Shown piece after piece: positions 1-8,542 of a DNA stretch of 64,000 nt. Under the pieces are notes generated by a model, which made no database searches, had not been told where the DNA came from, and was given only the letters and a program-made list of their open reading frames with translations. The DNA is from an uncultured Anaerolineae bacterium (GTDB lineage Bacteria > Chloroflexota > Anaerolineae > Anaerolineales > Villigracilaceae): the NCBI GenBank assembly GCA_903854805.1, contig CAINXK010000013.1, forward strand, positions 1 through 64,000. The letters are read 5' to 3'. The stretch's first letter is position 1. Every line of letters begins with the position of its first letter. Position numbers and translations under genes: made by a program.

Positions 1-185
1 AACATGGCTTGATGGCGCGTTCTGATATTTCTATCAAACGTGCCGCCGACCGTGTGGAATATGCAGAAACGGCTGCAAAATACGAATATCTCAACCTGGC
101 AACTGGCGAAATTGGCGAAGGCTTGAGCACGAAAGAAATCCTGGACATCTGCAAAACATTTAGTATAAAGCAAAATATTTTCTAA
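1..185 (+). CDS. C-terminal end of an unidentified protein (5' truncated)
   Basis: An open frame runs in from the left edge and stops with TAA at 183-185. About 60 residues are visible: a charged helix-like stretch with sequence RAADRVEYAETAAKYEYLNL, then a hydrophilic tail ending in KQNIF. The family is not recognised. It is in the same direction as rhaA and only 86 bases upstream, so it probably belongs to the same sugar-catabolism operon, where a kinase, transporter or isomerase partner would be expected. The function is not assigned because only the C-terminus is present. Confidence 0.6.
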   Translation, partial: HGLMARSDISIKRAADRVEYAETAAKYEYLNLATGEIGEGLSTKEILDICKTFSIKQNIF

Positions 186-201
186 CGTCAAGCCCGCGGA
201 A

Positions 202-238
202 TCCTGATAAAACCTCAGGATAAACGACTGGTTATCCG
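202..238 (+). promoter_or_regulatory. Two small overlapping dyads before rhaA
   Basis: The leader of rhaA holds TCCTGA-N7-TCAGGA (202-220) and, overlapping it, GGATAA-N8-TTATCC (219-238). They could be alternative RNA hairpins or a regulator site. No T-run follows, so a simple terminator is unlikely. An AGGAGG ribosome binding site follows at about 257-262. Confidence 0.35.
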
Positions 239-271
239 CACCAAAATAGCAATATCAGGAGGACCTTCTTC

Positions 272-1534
272 ATGCCTACCGAAAACCAAATCCAATCTGC
301 TTATATCCTGGCAAAAGAACGCTACGCCAGCCTGGGTGTGGATATAGACCGTGCCATTGCCCGCCTTGACAAGGTTGCCATCTCGTTGCACTGCTGGCAA
401 GGTGACGACGTCGGTGGCTTTGAAAACCCCGGCGGTGAATTAACCGGCGGTATTGCAGCGACCGGAAACTACCCCGGCAAGGCTCGCAATGCTGATGAAT
501 TGCGCCGTGATCTCGACCTGGTTTATCGTTTATTGCCAGGTCATCACCGCCTAAACCTGCACGCAATCTATCTCGAATCTGATAAACCAGTGGAACGCAA
601 TGCGATTGAGCCACACCACTTCGCGGCATGGAAAGATTGGGCCAGTGCTGGCAGACATGGTGTCGACTTCAACCCGACCTTATTCTCGCACCCGCTTGCC
701 AAAGATGGCTTTACACTGGCACATCGCGACCCTGCTATCCGCCAGTTCTGGGTCGATCACTGCATCGCCAGCCGGAAAATCGGTGAATATTTCGGTAAGG
801 AGTTGGGCACCCCGGCAGTAACAAATATTTGGATCCCTGACGGCTATAAAGATTCTCCGGCTGACCGCCAGGCTCCTCGCGAACTGTTAATGAAATCGCT
901 GGATGCAATTCTGGCTGAAAAAATCAACCCACAACATAACCTTGATGCGGTCGAACCAAAGCTATTTGGAATTGGATCGGAAAGTTACGTAGTTGGATCA
1001 ATGGAGTTCTATGCAGCGTATGCCGTCAGCCGTAAGTTGCTGCTGACCCTGGATTCTGGTCATTTCCACCCCACCGAAACCATCGCCGATAAAATCTCAA
1101 CTATGCTGCTATACCTTGACGAAATACTGCTACATGTCAGCCGAGGTGTGCGCTGGGATAGCGACCATGTAGTAACTTTCAATGACGACCTGCAGGCTAT
1201 AACCCAGGAAATCGTGCGCAACAATGCCCTGGAGCGCATTCACATTGGGTTGGATTATTTCGACGCGAGTATCAACCGCATCGCAGCCTGGACAATTGGG
1301 GCTCGCAACACCCAGAAGGCTTTGTTAATGGCACTGCTTGAACCATTGGATACTCTCAAAAAGCTGGAGATTGAAGAAGATTTCTCAAGTCGCCTGGCAT
1401 TGATGGAAGAGCTAAAAGCTATGCCAGCCGGGGCTGTCTGGGATCAATACTGCCAGCAGAAAGAGGTCCCGGTTGGGATGGACTTTATGAAACTGATCAA
1501 AGATTATGAGAAAAAAGAATTATCACAACGGTGA
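272..1534 (+). CDS. rhaA: L-rhamnose isomerase
   Basis: This 420-residue protein is almost exactly the length of the E. coli enzyme (419). It converts L-rhamnose to L-rhamnulose in the cytoplasm (EC 5.3.1.14). The N-terminal signature [15 protein letters not shown] is visible at about residue 37, followed by the TIM-barrel core with conserved metal-binding acidic and histidine positions, for example the [11 protein letters not shown] stretch. The ATG at 272 is preceded by AGGAGG about 9 bases upstream, which fixes the start. It opens a same-strand cluster with a class II aldolase, an aldehyde oxidoreductase and LutABC, consistent with rhamnose breakdown through lactaldehyde. No rhamnulokinase is visible here; it may lie to the left. 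Confidence 0.95.
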   Translation: MPTENQIQSAYILAKERYASLGVDIDRAIARLDKVAISLHCWQGDDVGGFENPGGELTGGIAATGNYPGKARNADELRRDLDLVYRLLPGHHRLNLHAIYLESDKPVERNAIEPHHFAAWKDWASAGRHGVDFNPTLFSHPLAKDGFTLAHRDPAIRQFWVDHCIASRKIGEYFGKELGTPAVTNIWIPDGYKDSPADRQAPRELLMKSLDAILAEKINPQHNLDAVEPKLFGIGSESYVVGSMEFYAAYAVSRKLLLTLDSGHFHPTETIADKISTMLLYLDEILLHVSRGVRWDSDHVVTFNDDLQAITQEIVRNNALERIHIGLDYFDASINRIAAWTIGARNTQKALLMALLEPLDTLKKLEIEEDFSSRLALMEELKAMPAGAVWDQYCQQKEVPVGMDFMKLIKDYEKKELSQR

Positions 1535-1612
1535 AAGCTGCCACTATTAATACACAATCAAGCCTGGTCGAGCCCGCTGAAACCCGGCAGGTTCACTTAT
1601 AGCGGAATAAAA

Positions 1613-1870
1613 ATGACATCTGTAAAATTGTTCGCAAACCTGCGTAAAATAGCAGGTACCAAAGAAGTCTTTCTGACAGCGAGAAGTGTCAGAACAATCA
1701 TATCTGAACTGATTACCCAGGTCCCTGCCCTGGCGAATCACCTGCACGAAAACGGACAAATCCGTCCCTATATAATCATCACCATCAATGGGCATCCAAC
1801 AGCTGACCTGGACGCACCGGTGAACGAACAAGATGAAATTGCAGTATTTCCACCTATCACAGGTGGGTAA
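1613..1870 (+). CDS. MoaD/ThiS-like sulfur carrier linked to the tungsten enzyme
   Basis: This 85-residue beta-grasp protein ends in ITGG, the C-terminal Gly-Gly needed for adenylation and thiocarboxylation in MoaD-type carriers. In tungsten aldehyde oxidoreductase operons such a carrier usually supplies dithiolene sulfur for the pterin cofactor, and here it sits 35 bases before the oxidoreductase gene. The length and the hydrophobic FANLRKIAG start fit MoaD. It is unlikely to be the conjugated modifier of the ubiquitin-like system 41 kb away, which has its own dedicated modifier. It could also serve general molybdopterin synthesis. Confidence 0.85.
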   Translation: MTSVKLFANLRKIAGTKEVFLTARSVRTIISELITQVPALANHLHENGQIRPYIIITINGHPTADLDAPVNEQDEIAVFPPITGG

Positions 1871-1905
1871 CGCAAATAAAATATTTGCGTCATTTAGGAG
1901 ACAAT

Positions 1906-3684
1906 ATGAATGGATGGAATGGAAAAGTTTTAGAGATTGACCTGACAACGCAGACCCATAAAACATACCCACTGGACATGGAAATGGCCAGGTTGTTTAT
2001 TGGTGGGCGCGGACTAGGCGCCCGGCTGTTATGGGATTTGGTCGGACCAGAAGTTGATCCGCTGGCGCCCGAAAACGTGCTGATCTTTACAAATGGGCCC
2101 TTGACCGCTACCGGTTACCAGACCAGCAACCGTTTTTCTGTAACCACAAAGAGCCCACTGACGGGCACTATCTTGGATGCGAACTCGGGCGGGTTTTGGG
2201 GTATGCAGTTCAAAAAAACCGGTTATGATGCCTTAATTATCCGAGGAAAGGCGCAAAAACCAGTCTGGCTTGAGATCAAGAACAGCGAAATAGCTTTTCA
2301 TGATGCCAGTGATTTGTGGGGAATGCGCGTATTTGCTCTGACTGAAAAGTTGGGCCAGGATAATAATAAGCGCAATGTGCTCTGCATCGGCCCGGCAGGC
2401 GAAAACCTGAGCCGAATAGCCGCAATTATGAACGACCGTGAGCGAGCAATGGCGCGCGGTGGCCCGGGTGCAGTAATGGGCTCGAAGAACTTAAAAGCAA
2501 TTGTAGTTGAAGGCACTACCCGAACAGAAATTGATGATAAAGAACGCTTTAAGTTCATGCTGTATGAAACACGCAAATTGTTGGCAGCCAGCCCGCTGAC
2601 CAGCCAGGCACTGCCAGAATTTGGAACGGTGGTGCTGATGAACATCATGAACAACATCGGCGCGCTCTCAACCCGTAACCACCAGCAGACCCAATTCGAA
2701 GGCGCCGAGGAGATCTCGGGCGAAACCCTGACCGAAAAATACCTGGTCAAGAATGCATCTTGCTGGGCCTGTCCAATTGGCTGTACGCGGGTCAGCAAGA
2801 CCGAAAAGGTGGAGGCCGAAGGCCCTGAATTTGAGACCACCTGGGCATTTGGCGCACAGTGCGGCATTAATGACCTGGCCGCGATTATCGAAGCCAATTC
2901 GCTGTGCAACGACCTGGGGCTGGATACCATCTCGGCCGGTTCAACCATTGCCTGCGCAATGGAGATGAGCGAAAAAGGTTATATCGACTCTGACTTGCGC
3001 TTTGGTCGCGCCGACCAGCTGGCGCGCTGCGTGGAAGACATGGCCTACCGCCGTGACCTGGGTGCAGAGATGACCGAAGGTTCACTCCGCATGGCCACCA
3101 AGTTTGGGCACCCTGAGCTTTCTATGTCAGCCAAGGGCATGGAAATGCCCGCCTACGACCCGCGTGGATTGCAGGGGCAGGGTTTACTGTATGCCACATC
3201 CAACCGCGGCGGATGCCACATGCGCGGAAATATGATCGGGCTGGAAGTGTTGGGCCTGCCAAAACTGATCGATCGCTTCCAGGTGCAAGGCAAGAGCAGC
3301 TTCGTGATCCTCAATCAAAATTCCAATGCCGCGATTGACTCTCTGGTGATATGCAAATTCACGAACATGGGCGTGGCAGATGAGTACTTCGCGCGTGTTT
3401 TGGGCGCCGTAACGGGCATCCAGTATGCCACCAATGATTTGATAAAAACCGGAGAGCGTGTCTGGAATCTGGAGAGGCTCTATAACCTGCGCGAAGGATT
3501 TACTAGCAAGGAAGATACTCTGCCTGCCCGATTACTGACTGAAGCCCCGACTGACGGCCCATCAAAGGGTTGGGTTTCACAGCTAGAACCGATGTTGAAA
3601 GAATATTATCGCAGTCGCGGATGGGATCAAAACGGCGTCCCAATGCCGAAGAAACTGGCTGATTTAGGCCTGGCGACTTTATAA
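1906..3684 (+). CDS. aor: Tungsten-type aldehyde:ferredoxin oxidoreductase
   Basis: A 592-residue member of the AOR family, cytoplasmic, oxidising aldehydes to carboxylic acids with ferredoxin as electron acceptor. The N-terminal beta-structured pterin domain starts GWNGKVLEIDL and contains the family's GGRGLGARLLWDLV. The [4Fe-4S] cluster motif CxxCxxxC is encoded at about 2761-2784 (CWACPIGC), and the fourth cysteine lies in LVICKF near 3350. The ATG at 1906 is chosen over an upstream TTG at 1885 because TAGGAGA sits 6-11 bases before it. The neighbours suggest the substrate is L-lactaldehyde from rhamnose cleavage, but this is inference; family members vary widely in substrate. Confidence 0.93.
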   Translation: MNGWNGKVLEIDLTTQTHKTYPLDMEMARLFIGGRGLGARLLWDLVGPEVDPLAPENVLIFTNGPLTATGYQTSNRFSVTTKSPLTGTILDANSGGFWGMQFKKTGYDALIIRGKAQKPVWLEIKNSEIAFHDASDLWGMRVFALTEKLGQDNNKRNVLCIGPAGENLSRIAAIMNDRERAMARGGPGAVMGSKNLKAIVVEGTTRTEIDDKERFKFMLYETRKLLAASPLTSQALPEFGTVVLMNIMNNIGALSTRNHQQTQFEGAEEISGETLTEKYLVKNASCWACPIGCTRVSKTEKVEAEGPEFETTWAFGAQCGINDLAAIIEANSLCNDLGLDTISAGSTIACAMEMSEKGYIDSDLRFGRADQLARCVEDMAYRRDLGAEMTEGSLRMATKFGHPELSMSAKGMEMPAYDPRGLQGQGLLYATSNRGGCHMRGNMIGLEVLGLPKLIDRFQVQGKSSFVILNQNSNAAIDSLVICKFTNMGVADEYFARVLGAVTGIQYATNDLIKTGERVWNLERLYNLREGFTSKEDTLPARLLTEAPTDGPSKGWVSQLEPMLKEYYRSRGWDQNGVPMPKKLADLGLATL

Positions 3685-3736
3685 AACCTATGCCCCGTTC
3701 CCGCAAGGGCGGCGGCCAGGTCTTTGGAGAAAATTT

Positions 3737-4348
3737 ATGGTTGACCCACGAATTTATGAAATGTTCCGCGAGATTGGCCGCGACCTATACACTGCCAATA
3801 TGATTTCGTCACACGGTGGAAATTTAAGTATCCGCTTGGGCGACCGGGTTATTATCAAACGCCGGGGCGCAATGCTAGGCAATCTCAAACAACATGATTT
3901 GATTGAGACGCGATTGGATAAAAACGACAGCGGGGTGACACTTGCCTCCACAGAATTGCTCGTTCACCGGGCTGTGTACTTGAACACACCTGCACTGGCA
4001 ATCTGCCACTGCCATCCGCGCACAGCTGTCGCCTTTTCACTTTCCCGTGATGAAATTGTGCCAATCGACAATGAGGCTTCCTACCTGCTCAAAAAAATCC
4101 CGATTGTCACAGAAGAGTTCGCTTCTGGCACACCCCAAATGGCAAGCAAAGTTGCCACAGCGCTGCAAAATTATAAAATCATCTTGCTACGCGGGCATGG
4201 CAGTTTTGCCACTGGTCAGACCCTTGATGAAGCCTTTTTCTGGTCATCCACACTGGAGGAAGCCTGTCAGATTATGCTCTTCACAAAACAAATCAATGAG
4301 CCATTCATTGAATATCGCGGAATGAGCGATTCATACAGTAAATTTTAA
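3737..4348 (+). CDS. Class II aldolase, fuculose/rhamnulose-1-phosphate type
   Basis: This 203-residue protein has the class II aldolase/adducin fold. The zinc-site pattern of L-fuculose-1-phosphate aldolase is visible: a glutamate in STELLVHRAVY, two histidines in CHCHPRTA, and a third in RGHGSFATG. The length is close to FucA (215) and shorter than E. coli RhaD (274). It would split a ketose 1-phosphate into dihydroxyacetone phosphate and L-lactaldehyde. Next to rhaA the expected substrate is L-rhamnulose 1-phosphate, though the fuculose form cannot be excluded. TTGGAGA precedes the ATG. Confidence 0.85.
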   Translation: MVDPRIYEMFREIGRDLYTANMISSHGGNLSIRLGDRVIIKRRGAMLGNLKQHDLIETRLDKNDSGVTLASTELLVHRAVYLNTPALAICHCHPRTAVAFSLSRDEIVPIDNEASYLLKKIPIVTEEFASGTPQMASKVATALQNYKIILLRGHGSFATGQTLDEAFFWSSTLEEACQIMLFTKQINEPFIEYRGMSDSYSKF

Positions 4349-4360
4349 GCGCACTAGAGC

Positions 4361-4387
4361 CAGGGGCGACGCGCTGCGTCGCCCCTG
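4361..4387. repeat. Perfect 12-bp palindromic hairpin, no T-run
   Basis: CAGGGGCGACGC (4361-4372) and its exact complement (4376-4387) flank a 3-base loop between the aldolase and lutA. With no T-tract it is not a standard terminator. It resembles a REP-like extragenic palindrome and might modulate the aldolase/lutA transcript ratio. Confidence 0.6.
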
Positions 4388-4404
4388 CTACATGGAACCA
4401 AACC

Positions 4405-5142
4405 ATGCCAAAAGCTCAACTTTTCATTACCTGTCTCGGTGATCAGTTCTACACCGCCACGCTTCAGAATATGACGCGTATGCTGGAAAACCTGGGGGTG
4501 GAGCTGATTTTTCCACCCGAACAAACCTGTTGCGGACAGCCTCTGTTTAACAATGGGTTCGAAGATAAAACACGTGCTGTGGCTTTAAACTTTATGCGCA
4601 CATTCAGCAAGAGTGATGCGCCCATTGTGGGGCCATCCGGCTCCTGCGTCAGCATGATCAAACACCACTACCCGGGGCTATTTCTTGCCGGGACACGAGA
4701 ACATGAAATCGCCAGCGAGATCGCCGCGCGGACGTACGAATTCACTGAATACCTGGTCAACGTGCTGAAAGTCACAGACCTCGGCGCTGTTTACCCTCAC
4801 AAAGTAACCTATCATGCCTCCTGCCATTATCTACGCGAGCTGGGTCTAAAAACCGAAGCCAAGACCCTGCTAAACGCAGTCAAAGGCCTGCAGTTCGTCC
4901 CACTGAACGAAGAGGAGACCTGCTGTGGATTTGGTGGTGCATTTACCGTAACCTATCCGGCAGTCAGTCGTTCCATGATGGAAAACAAGGTTAACAATAT
5001 CATTGCCAGCCAGGCGGATACTGTCGTGATGTGTGAACCGGGCTGCCTGATGAACATTGCCGGCGGGCTGCATAAAGCTGGGTCCAAGATCCGCGCCATG
5101 CACATCATCGATCTGCTGGCGGCGAAAGAGGAGGTGCTATGA
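4405..5142 (+). CDS. lutA: L-lactate utilisation protein LutA (Fe-S oxidoreductase)
   Basis: This 245-residue protein has two cysteine-rich CCG domains, with TCCGQPLFNNGF and ETCCGFGGAF as the conserved halves plus ASCHYLRELG and CEPGCLMNI. These ligate iron-sulfur centres in the LutABC complex, which oxidises L-lactate to pyruvate in the cytoplasm or at the membrane. The length matches LutA (about 240). It overlaps lutB by ATGA at 5139-5142, indicating translational coupling. Its place after rhaA, aor and the aldolase suggests it consumes lactate formed from lactaldehyde. Confidence 0.93.
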   Translation: MPKAQLFITCLGDQFYTATLQNMTRMLENLGVELIFPPEQTCCGQPLFNNGFEDKTRAVALNFMRTFSKSDAPIVGPSGSCVSMIKHHYPGLFLAGTREHEIASEIAARTYEFTEYLVNVLKVTDLGAVYPHKVTYHASCHYLRELGLKTEAKTLLNAVKGLQFVPLNEEETCCGFGGAFTVTYPAVSRSMMENKVNNIIASQADTVVMCEPGCLMNIAGGLHKAGSKIRAMHIIDLLAAKEEVL

Positions 5143-6581
5143 GCAGCGAACAACATGCTTACATAGGCTTTGAAGAATACAGTGAGCATGTCCCTCAGAG
5201 CATACCGGCGGCAGTGCAGCAAGCGACCAGCCGTTTTGTAGGGGGACGAGCCGCCAGAGTAGCTGAACTTCCGCAGTGGGAGCAGTTGAGGCAGATCGGG
5301 TCGGATATTCGCTTACACACCATCGAAAACCTTGATATATATCTCACTCAGCTCGAAACAGCTGTCCAAGCTGCTGGTGGCGTCGTACATTGGGCATCTA
5401 CGGCTAATGATGCACGCCAGATCGTGCTGGAAATCGCCAAGGAACACAACGTCAAGCTGGCGGTCAAATCCAAATCGATGGCAACCGAAGAGATCGAGTT
5501 GAACCACGCACTGGAAGAGGCAGGAATAGAAGCGCTCGAAACTGACCTTGGCGAATACATCATCCAGCTGGCGGGCACCGGTCCTTCGCACATCATCGTC
5601 CCGGCAGTGCATCTCAAGAAAGAAGAAATCGCAACTCTATTCAGCGAGAAACTTGGTATCGATGCACCACCCGACCCAATCGAGCTGACTAAGATTGCCC
5701 GCGAAATTCTCCGCGACAAATTTCTAAATGCCGGTATGGGCATTTCAGGTGCAAACTTCCTGGTAGCAGAAACAGGCACGCTGGTAATGGTCACAAATGA
5801 AGGCAATGGCCGTATGTGCAGCACCATGCCGGACCTACATGTGGCTGTAGTCGGTATCGATAAAGTCATCCCTGACTGGGACTCATTAACAGTTTTCTTA
5901 AAACTACTGGCGCGCTCAGCTACCGGGCAGAAGCTATCCACTTACACACAGTTCATCACCGGGCCACGCCGCAGCCCGGGTGAGTTTGGCCCCAAAGAAT
6001 TTCACCTTGTTCTGTTGGACAACGGTCGTTCAGAGGTATTGAAAGATACGGTAGGGCGCGAAGTCTTCAAGTGTATTCGCTGTGGCGCCTGCGCCAATGT
6101 ATGCCCGGTTTATAAAAACGTGGGCGGTTTTGCATATGGATGGTTTATCTCCGGTCCAATCGGCGCGATCTTTGCGCCGCAAATGCTGGGCACCCAGGCC
6201 GCCCGGGAACTACCCTATGCATCCACATTGTGCGGTGCCTGTGCGGATGTTTGCCCGGTGAAAATCCCCATTCCAAGTATCTTACGCCACCTGCGCCGCC
6301 GGGTGGCCCAGGGTGACGATGTTTCACCGGCAAACATGCCTGGACCAATCCGTACAATCGCGGCACTGGCCTCGCTTGCCCTTGGTTGGAATTGGATCTA
6401 TCGTTTTGGAACCAGGCTCCTGCCAATTTTTATGAGCATATTCACACGAGACAGTTGGATCCCTTCCGCACCCTACCCGCTCAGCCGGTGGACAAGTGCA
6501 AGACCTCTGCCGTCATTTAACGCCCACTTTAGGCAATGGTGGCAGATACGCAGGGTCAAAGCGAAGGAGACTCCAAAATGA
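5139..6581 (+). CDS. lutB: L-lactate utilisation protein LutB (ferredoxin-like Fe-S subunit)
   Basis: This 480-residue subunit has an N-terminal LUD domain and, near residues 310-375, two 4Fe-4S motifs: CIRCGACANVCPVY and CGACADVCPV. It passes electrons from lactate oxidation. A hydrophobic C-terminal stretch (about 415-440) could contact the membrane. The start overlaps lutA by 4 bases, and its stop overlaps the lutC start by ATGA at 6578-6581, so the three subunits are made in a coupled way. Confidence 0.94.
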   Translation: MSSEQHAYIGFEEYSEHVPQSIPAAVQQATSRFVGGRAARVAELPQWEQLRQIGSDIRLHTIENLDIYLTQLETAVQAAGGVVHWASTANDARQIVLEIAKEHNVKLAVKSKSMATEEIELNHALEEAGIEALETDLGEYIIQLAGTGPSHIIVPAVHLKKEEIATLFSEKLGIDAPPDPIELTKIAREILRDKFLNAGMGISGANFLVAETGTLVMVTNEGNGRMCSTMPDLHVAVVGIDKVIPDWDSLTVFLKLLARSATGQKLSTYTQFITGPRRSPGEFGPKEFHLVLLDNGRSEVLKDTVGREVFKCIRCGACANVCPVYKNVGGFAYGWFISGPIGAIFAPQMLGTQAARELPYASTLCGACADVCPVKIPIPSILRHLRRRVAQGDDVSPANMPGPIRTIAALASLALGWNWIYRFGTRLLPIFMSIFTRDSWIPSAPYPLSRWTSARPLPSFNAHFRQWWQIRRVKAKETPK

Positions 6582-7222
6582 GCAACCCTGTTATCGATAG
6601 CGTGCGCAGTTCACTGGCACGTAACGCTCACAACGCTGAAAGTCCTGACAGCATGCGTCCTGGGATCTATCCGGCACGCCAACCAGGATCCATTGACTCT
6701 GAGATTGAACAATTCCTGGATGAAGTAAAAAAACTCTCTGGCAGTGCGCAGAAGCTAGACGCAAAGACAGTTATAGATGCCTTGAAAACCATCACAAAAG
6801 AGCAAGGCATTCGCAAAGCAACGGTTTGGGACAGCCCCGGGCTGAATAAACTGGGGATTTGCGGACACCTGCGTGATCTGGGGGTGGAGCTTATCAGCCC
6901 AAACGCGGACAAACACGAGATGGCACTCTGTGACCTGGGCGTGACCGAAGCCGATTATCTGCTACCTGAAACCGGAACACTCGTGCTCAGATCATCAAAT
7001 GAAAAACCGCGCGGTGTCTCACTCTTACCGCGCATCCATCTGGCGATTGTAAGTCCGGCAATGCTGCGTGCCGATCTGCACCAGGTCTTCGCCGAAGCCA
7101 GGGATAGTCATTATTTGGTCTTTGTGACCGGACCAAGCCGTACCGCGGATATCGAATTGACCGTTACCCTGGGTGTTCACGGACCAAAGAATTTATACGT
7201 CTGGATGATGGACCAAGATTGA
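6578..7222 (+). CDS. lutC: L-lactate utilisation protein LutC (LUD domain)
   Basis: This 214-residue LUD-domain protein carries the family features PETGTLVLRSSNE and VTGPSRTADIELTVTLGVHG. The ATG at 6578 is preferred to an upstream GTG because AAGGAGAC lies just before it and it gives an ATGA overlap with lutB. It completes the LutABC lactate-to-pyruvate system. No terminator is obvious in the 27 bases before the next gene, which has its own promoter-like sequence. Confidence 0.93.
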   Translation: MSNPVIDSVRSSLARNAHNAESPDSMRPGIYPARQPGSIDSEIEQFLDEVKKLSGSAQKLDAKTVIDALKTITKEQGIRKATVWDSPGLNKLGICGHLRDLGVELISPNADKHEMALCDLGVTEADYLLPETGTLVLRSSNEKPRGVSLLPRIHLAIVSPAMLRADLHQVFAEARDSHYLVFVTGPSRTADIELTVTLGVHGPKNLYVWMMDQD

Positions 7223-7233
7223 ACCTGCTTTTT

Positions 7234-7242
7234 TGATATACT
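7234..7242 (+). promoter_or_regulatory. Extended -10 element for a near-leaderless transcript
   Basis: TGATATACT has the extended -10 form TGnTATACT, and ends 7 bases before the ATG at 7250. Transcription would start about 1 base before the start codon, leaving no room for a ribosome binding site. No convincing -35 is seen. Confidence 0.55.
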
Positions 7243-7249
7243 TGCGCGC

Positions 7250-7927
7250 ATGCCCGCAAGTATTGACCAAATCATTCGTTCCCGCAGAAAAACAATCGCC
7301 ATTCTCGTCCAAAAGGACGGGAAGGTGATTGTGCGTGCGCCTCTAAAAGCACCTGAACGACTCATCCATGCATTTGTTGAGAGCAAGAGTGCCTGGATTA
7401 ACGAAAAGAAAGCCCTTGCACTCCAGCACGTGAATGTGCCAGCGCGGAAGTTTATTGACGGGGAAAAATTTTTATTGCTAGGCAAACAGGTCCCTCTGCG
7501 CGTGGTAGACGAGCGCACAGCATTGACATTCCAGGATGGTTTTCTGCTTTCCAGACAAGCCCAGCCCAAGGCGCTCGCAATCTTCGAAAAGTGGTATAAA
7601 GCTCAGGCCGTAAAAGTGTTAAGCGAACGGGTTATTTATTACTCCGCAATACATGGCTTTCATTATGAGAAAATCCGGATTACATCTGCGCGCACCCGCT
7701 GGGGTTCGTGCAGCTCACGTGGTACATTAAGCTTTACCTGGCGCCTGGTCATGGCACCCCTTGGAGTAGTGGATTATGTTGTGATCCACGAGCTGGCTCA
7801 CTTAAAAATTAAAAACCATTCAAATATATTCTGGAACGAGGTGGCACGCTTGATGCCCACCTACAAGTCCAGCAGGGATTGGCTGAAAAAAAACGGACGT
7901 TTGTTAACACTTGACGGAGATGAATGA
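7250..7927 (+). CDS. YgjP-like zinc metallopeptidase (DUF45/SprT-like)
   Basis: This 225-residue protein of the YgjP family has the zinc-binding HELAH motif in VVIHELAHLKIKNHS at about residue 178, with a following histidine. The typical upstream signature TRWGSCSSRGTLSFTWRL is present. These proteins are presumed cytoplasmic metalloproteases, sometimes next to restriction systems, but no restriction gene is nearby here. The stop overlaps the next start by ATGA, so it is coupled to the SET-domain gene. Confidence 0.88.
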   Translation: MPASIDQIIRSRRKTIAILVQKDGKVIVRAPLKAPERLIHAFVESKSAWINEKKALALQHVNVPARKFIDGEKFLLLGKQVPLRVVDERTALTFQDGFLLSRQAQPKALAIFEKWYKAQAVKVLSERVIYYSAIHGFHYEKIRITSARTRWGSCSSRGTLSFTWRLVMAPLGVVDYVVIHELAHLKIKNHSNIFWNEVARLMPTYKSSRDWLKKNGRLLTLDGDE

Positions 7928-8451
7928 CAACCGGTTATATTACTCAAAAATTAGAAGTTCGGGCTGCTCCCGAAAAAGGCGGGAATGCCGTCTATGCACG
8001 CAAGCCTATAAAAAAAGATGAGGTCCTGGCGGTCTGGGGTGGACAGGTGGTGACGCTTGAACAAGTGCTGGCCCTGCCGCGTGAGGAACAGGGACACACC
8101 ATCCAAATTTACGATGAACTCTACCTGGCGCCAATGGGCATGGAAGAACCCGCCGACTATATCAACCATTCATGCAATCCAAACGCTGGCGTTTGTGGAC
8201 AGATATCATTAGTGGCGATGCGCGATATCGCAGCAAATGAAGAAATTACATTCGATTACGCAATGGCCGATAGCAGTTCTTTCGATGAATTTGAGTGTGC
8301 CTGCGGCACAAACACTTGCCGGGGTAGAGTCACAGGCAACGATTGGAAACGCCCGGATTTATGGGCACGCTATGAAGGCTATTTTTCGACCTATTTACAG
8401 GTAAAGATCGAACGACTGCGCAAAAAAACTGGACCGAATAGGCTGGGGTAA
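7924..8451 (+). CDS. SET-domain protein (lysine methyltransferase-like)
   Basis: A 175-residue protein consisting of a SET domain. The S-adenosylmethionine and catalytic signatures are visible: DYINHSCNPNAG (NHSC motif) and EEITFDYA, followed by a post-SET cysteine cluster CACGTNTCRG that would bind zinc with a core cysteine. It would methylate a lysine of a protein, target unknown. Bacterial SET proteins of this compact kind are scattered and probably of transferred origin. It is translationally coupled to the YgjP-like peptidase by a 4-base overlap, suggesting a shared process. Confidence 0.88.
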   Translation: MTTGYITQKLEVRAAPEKGGNAVYARKPIKKDEVLAVWGGQVVTLEQVLALPREEQGHTIQIYDELYLAPMGMEEPADYINHSCNPNAGVCGQISLVAMRDIAANEEITFDYAMADSSSFDEFECACGTNTCRGRVTGNDWKRPDLWARYEGYFSTYLQVKIERLRKKTGPNRLG

Positions 8452-8542
8452 CCCTGGCCTGTTTTCTCTTATCGGCCAGGCGTACGCTGAAATATCGCCA
8501 TACTTTTATTGAAAAGCGGGCAGCGACTCAGGAGAAATTGAA

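Noticed and set aside
1613..1870. MoaD-like gene as a second modifier for the ubiquitin-like operon
   Set aside because: It is 35 bases before a tungsten oxidoreductase gene, the usual place for a cofactor sulfur carrier, and unlike the dedicated modifiers in sequence.
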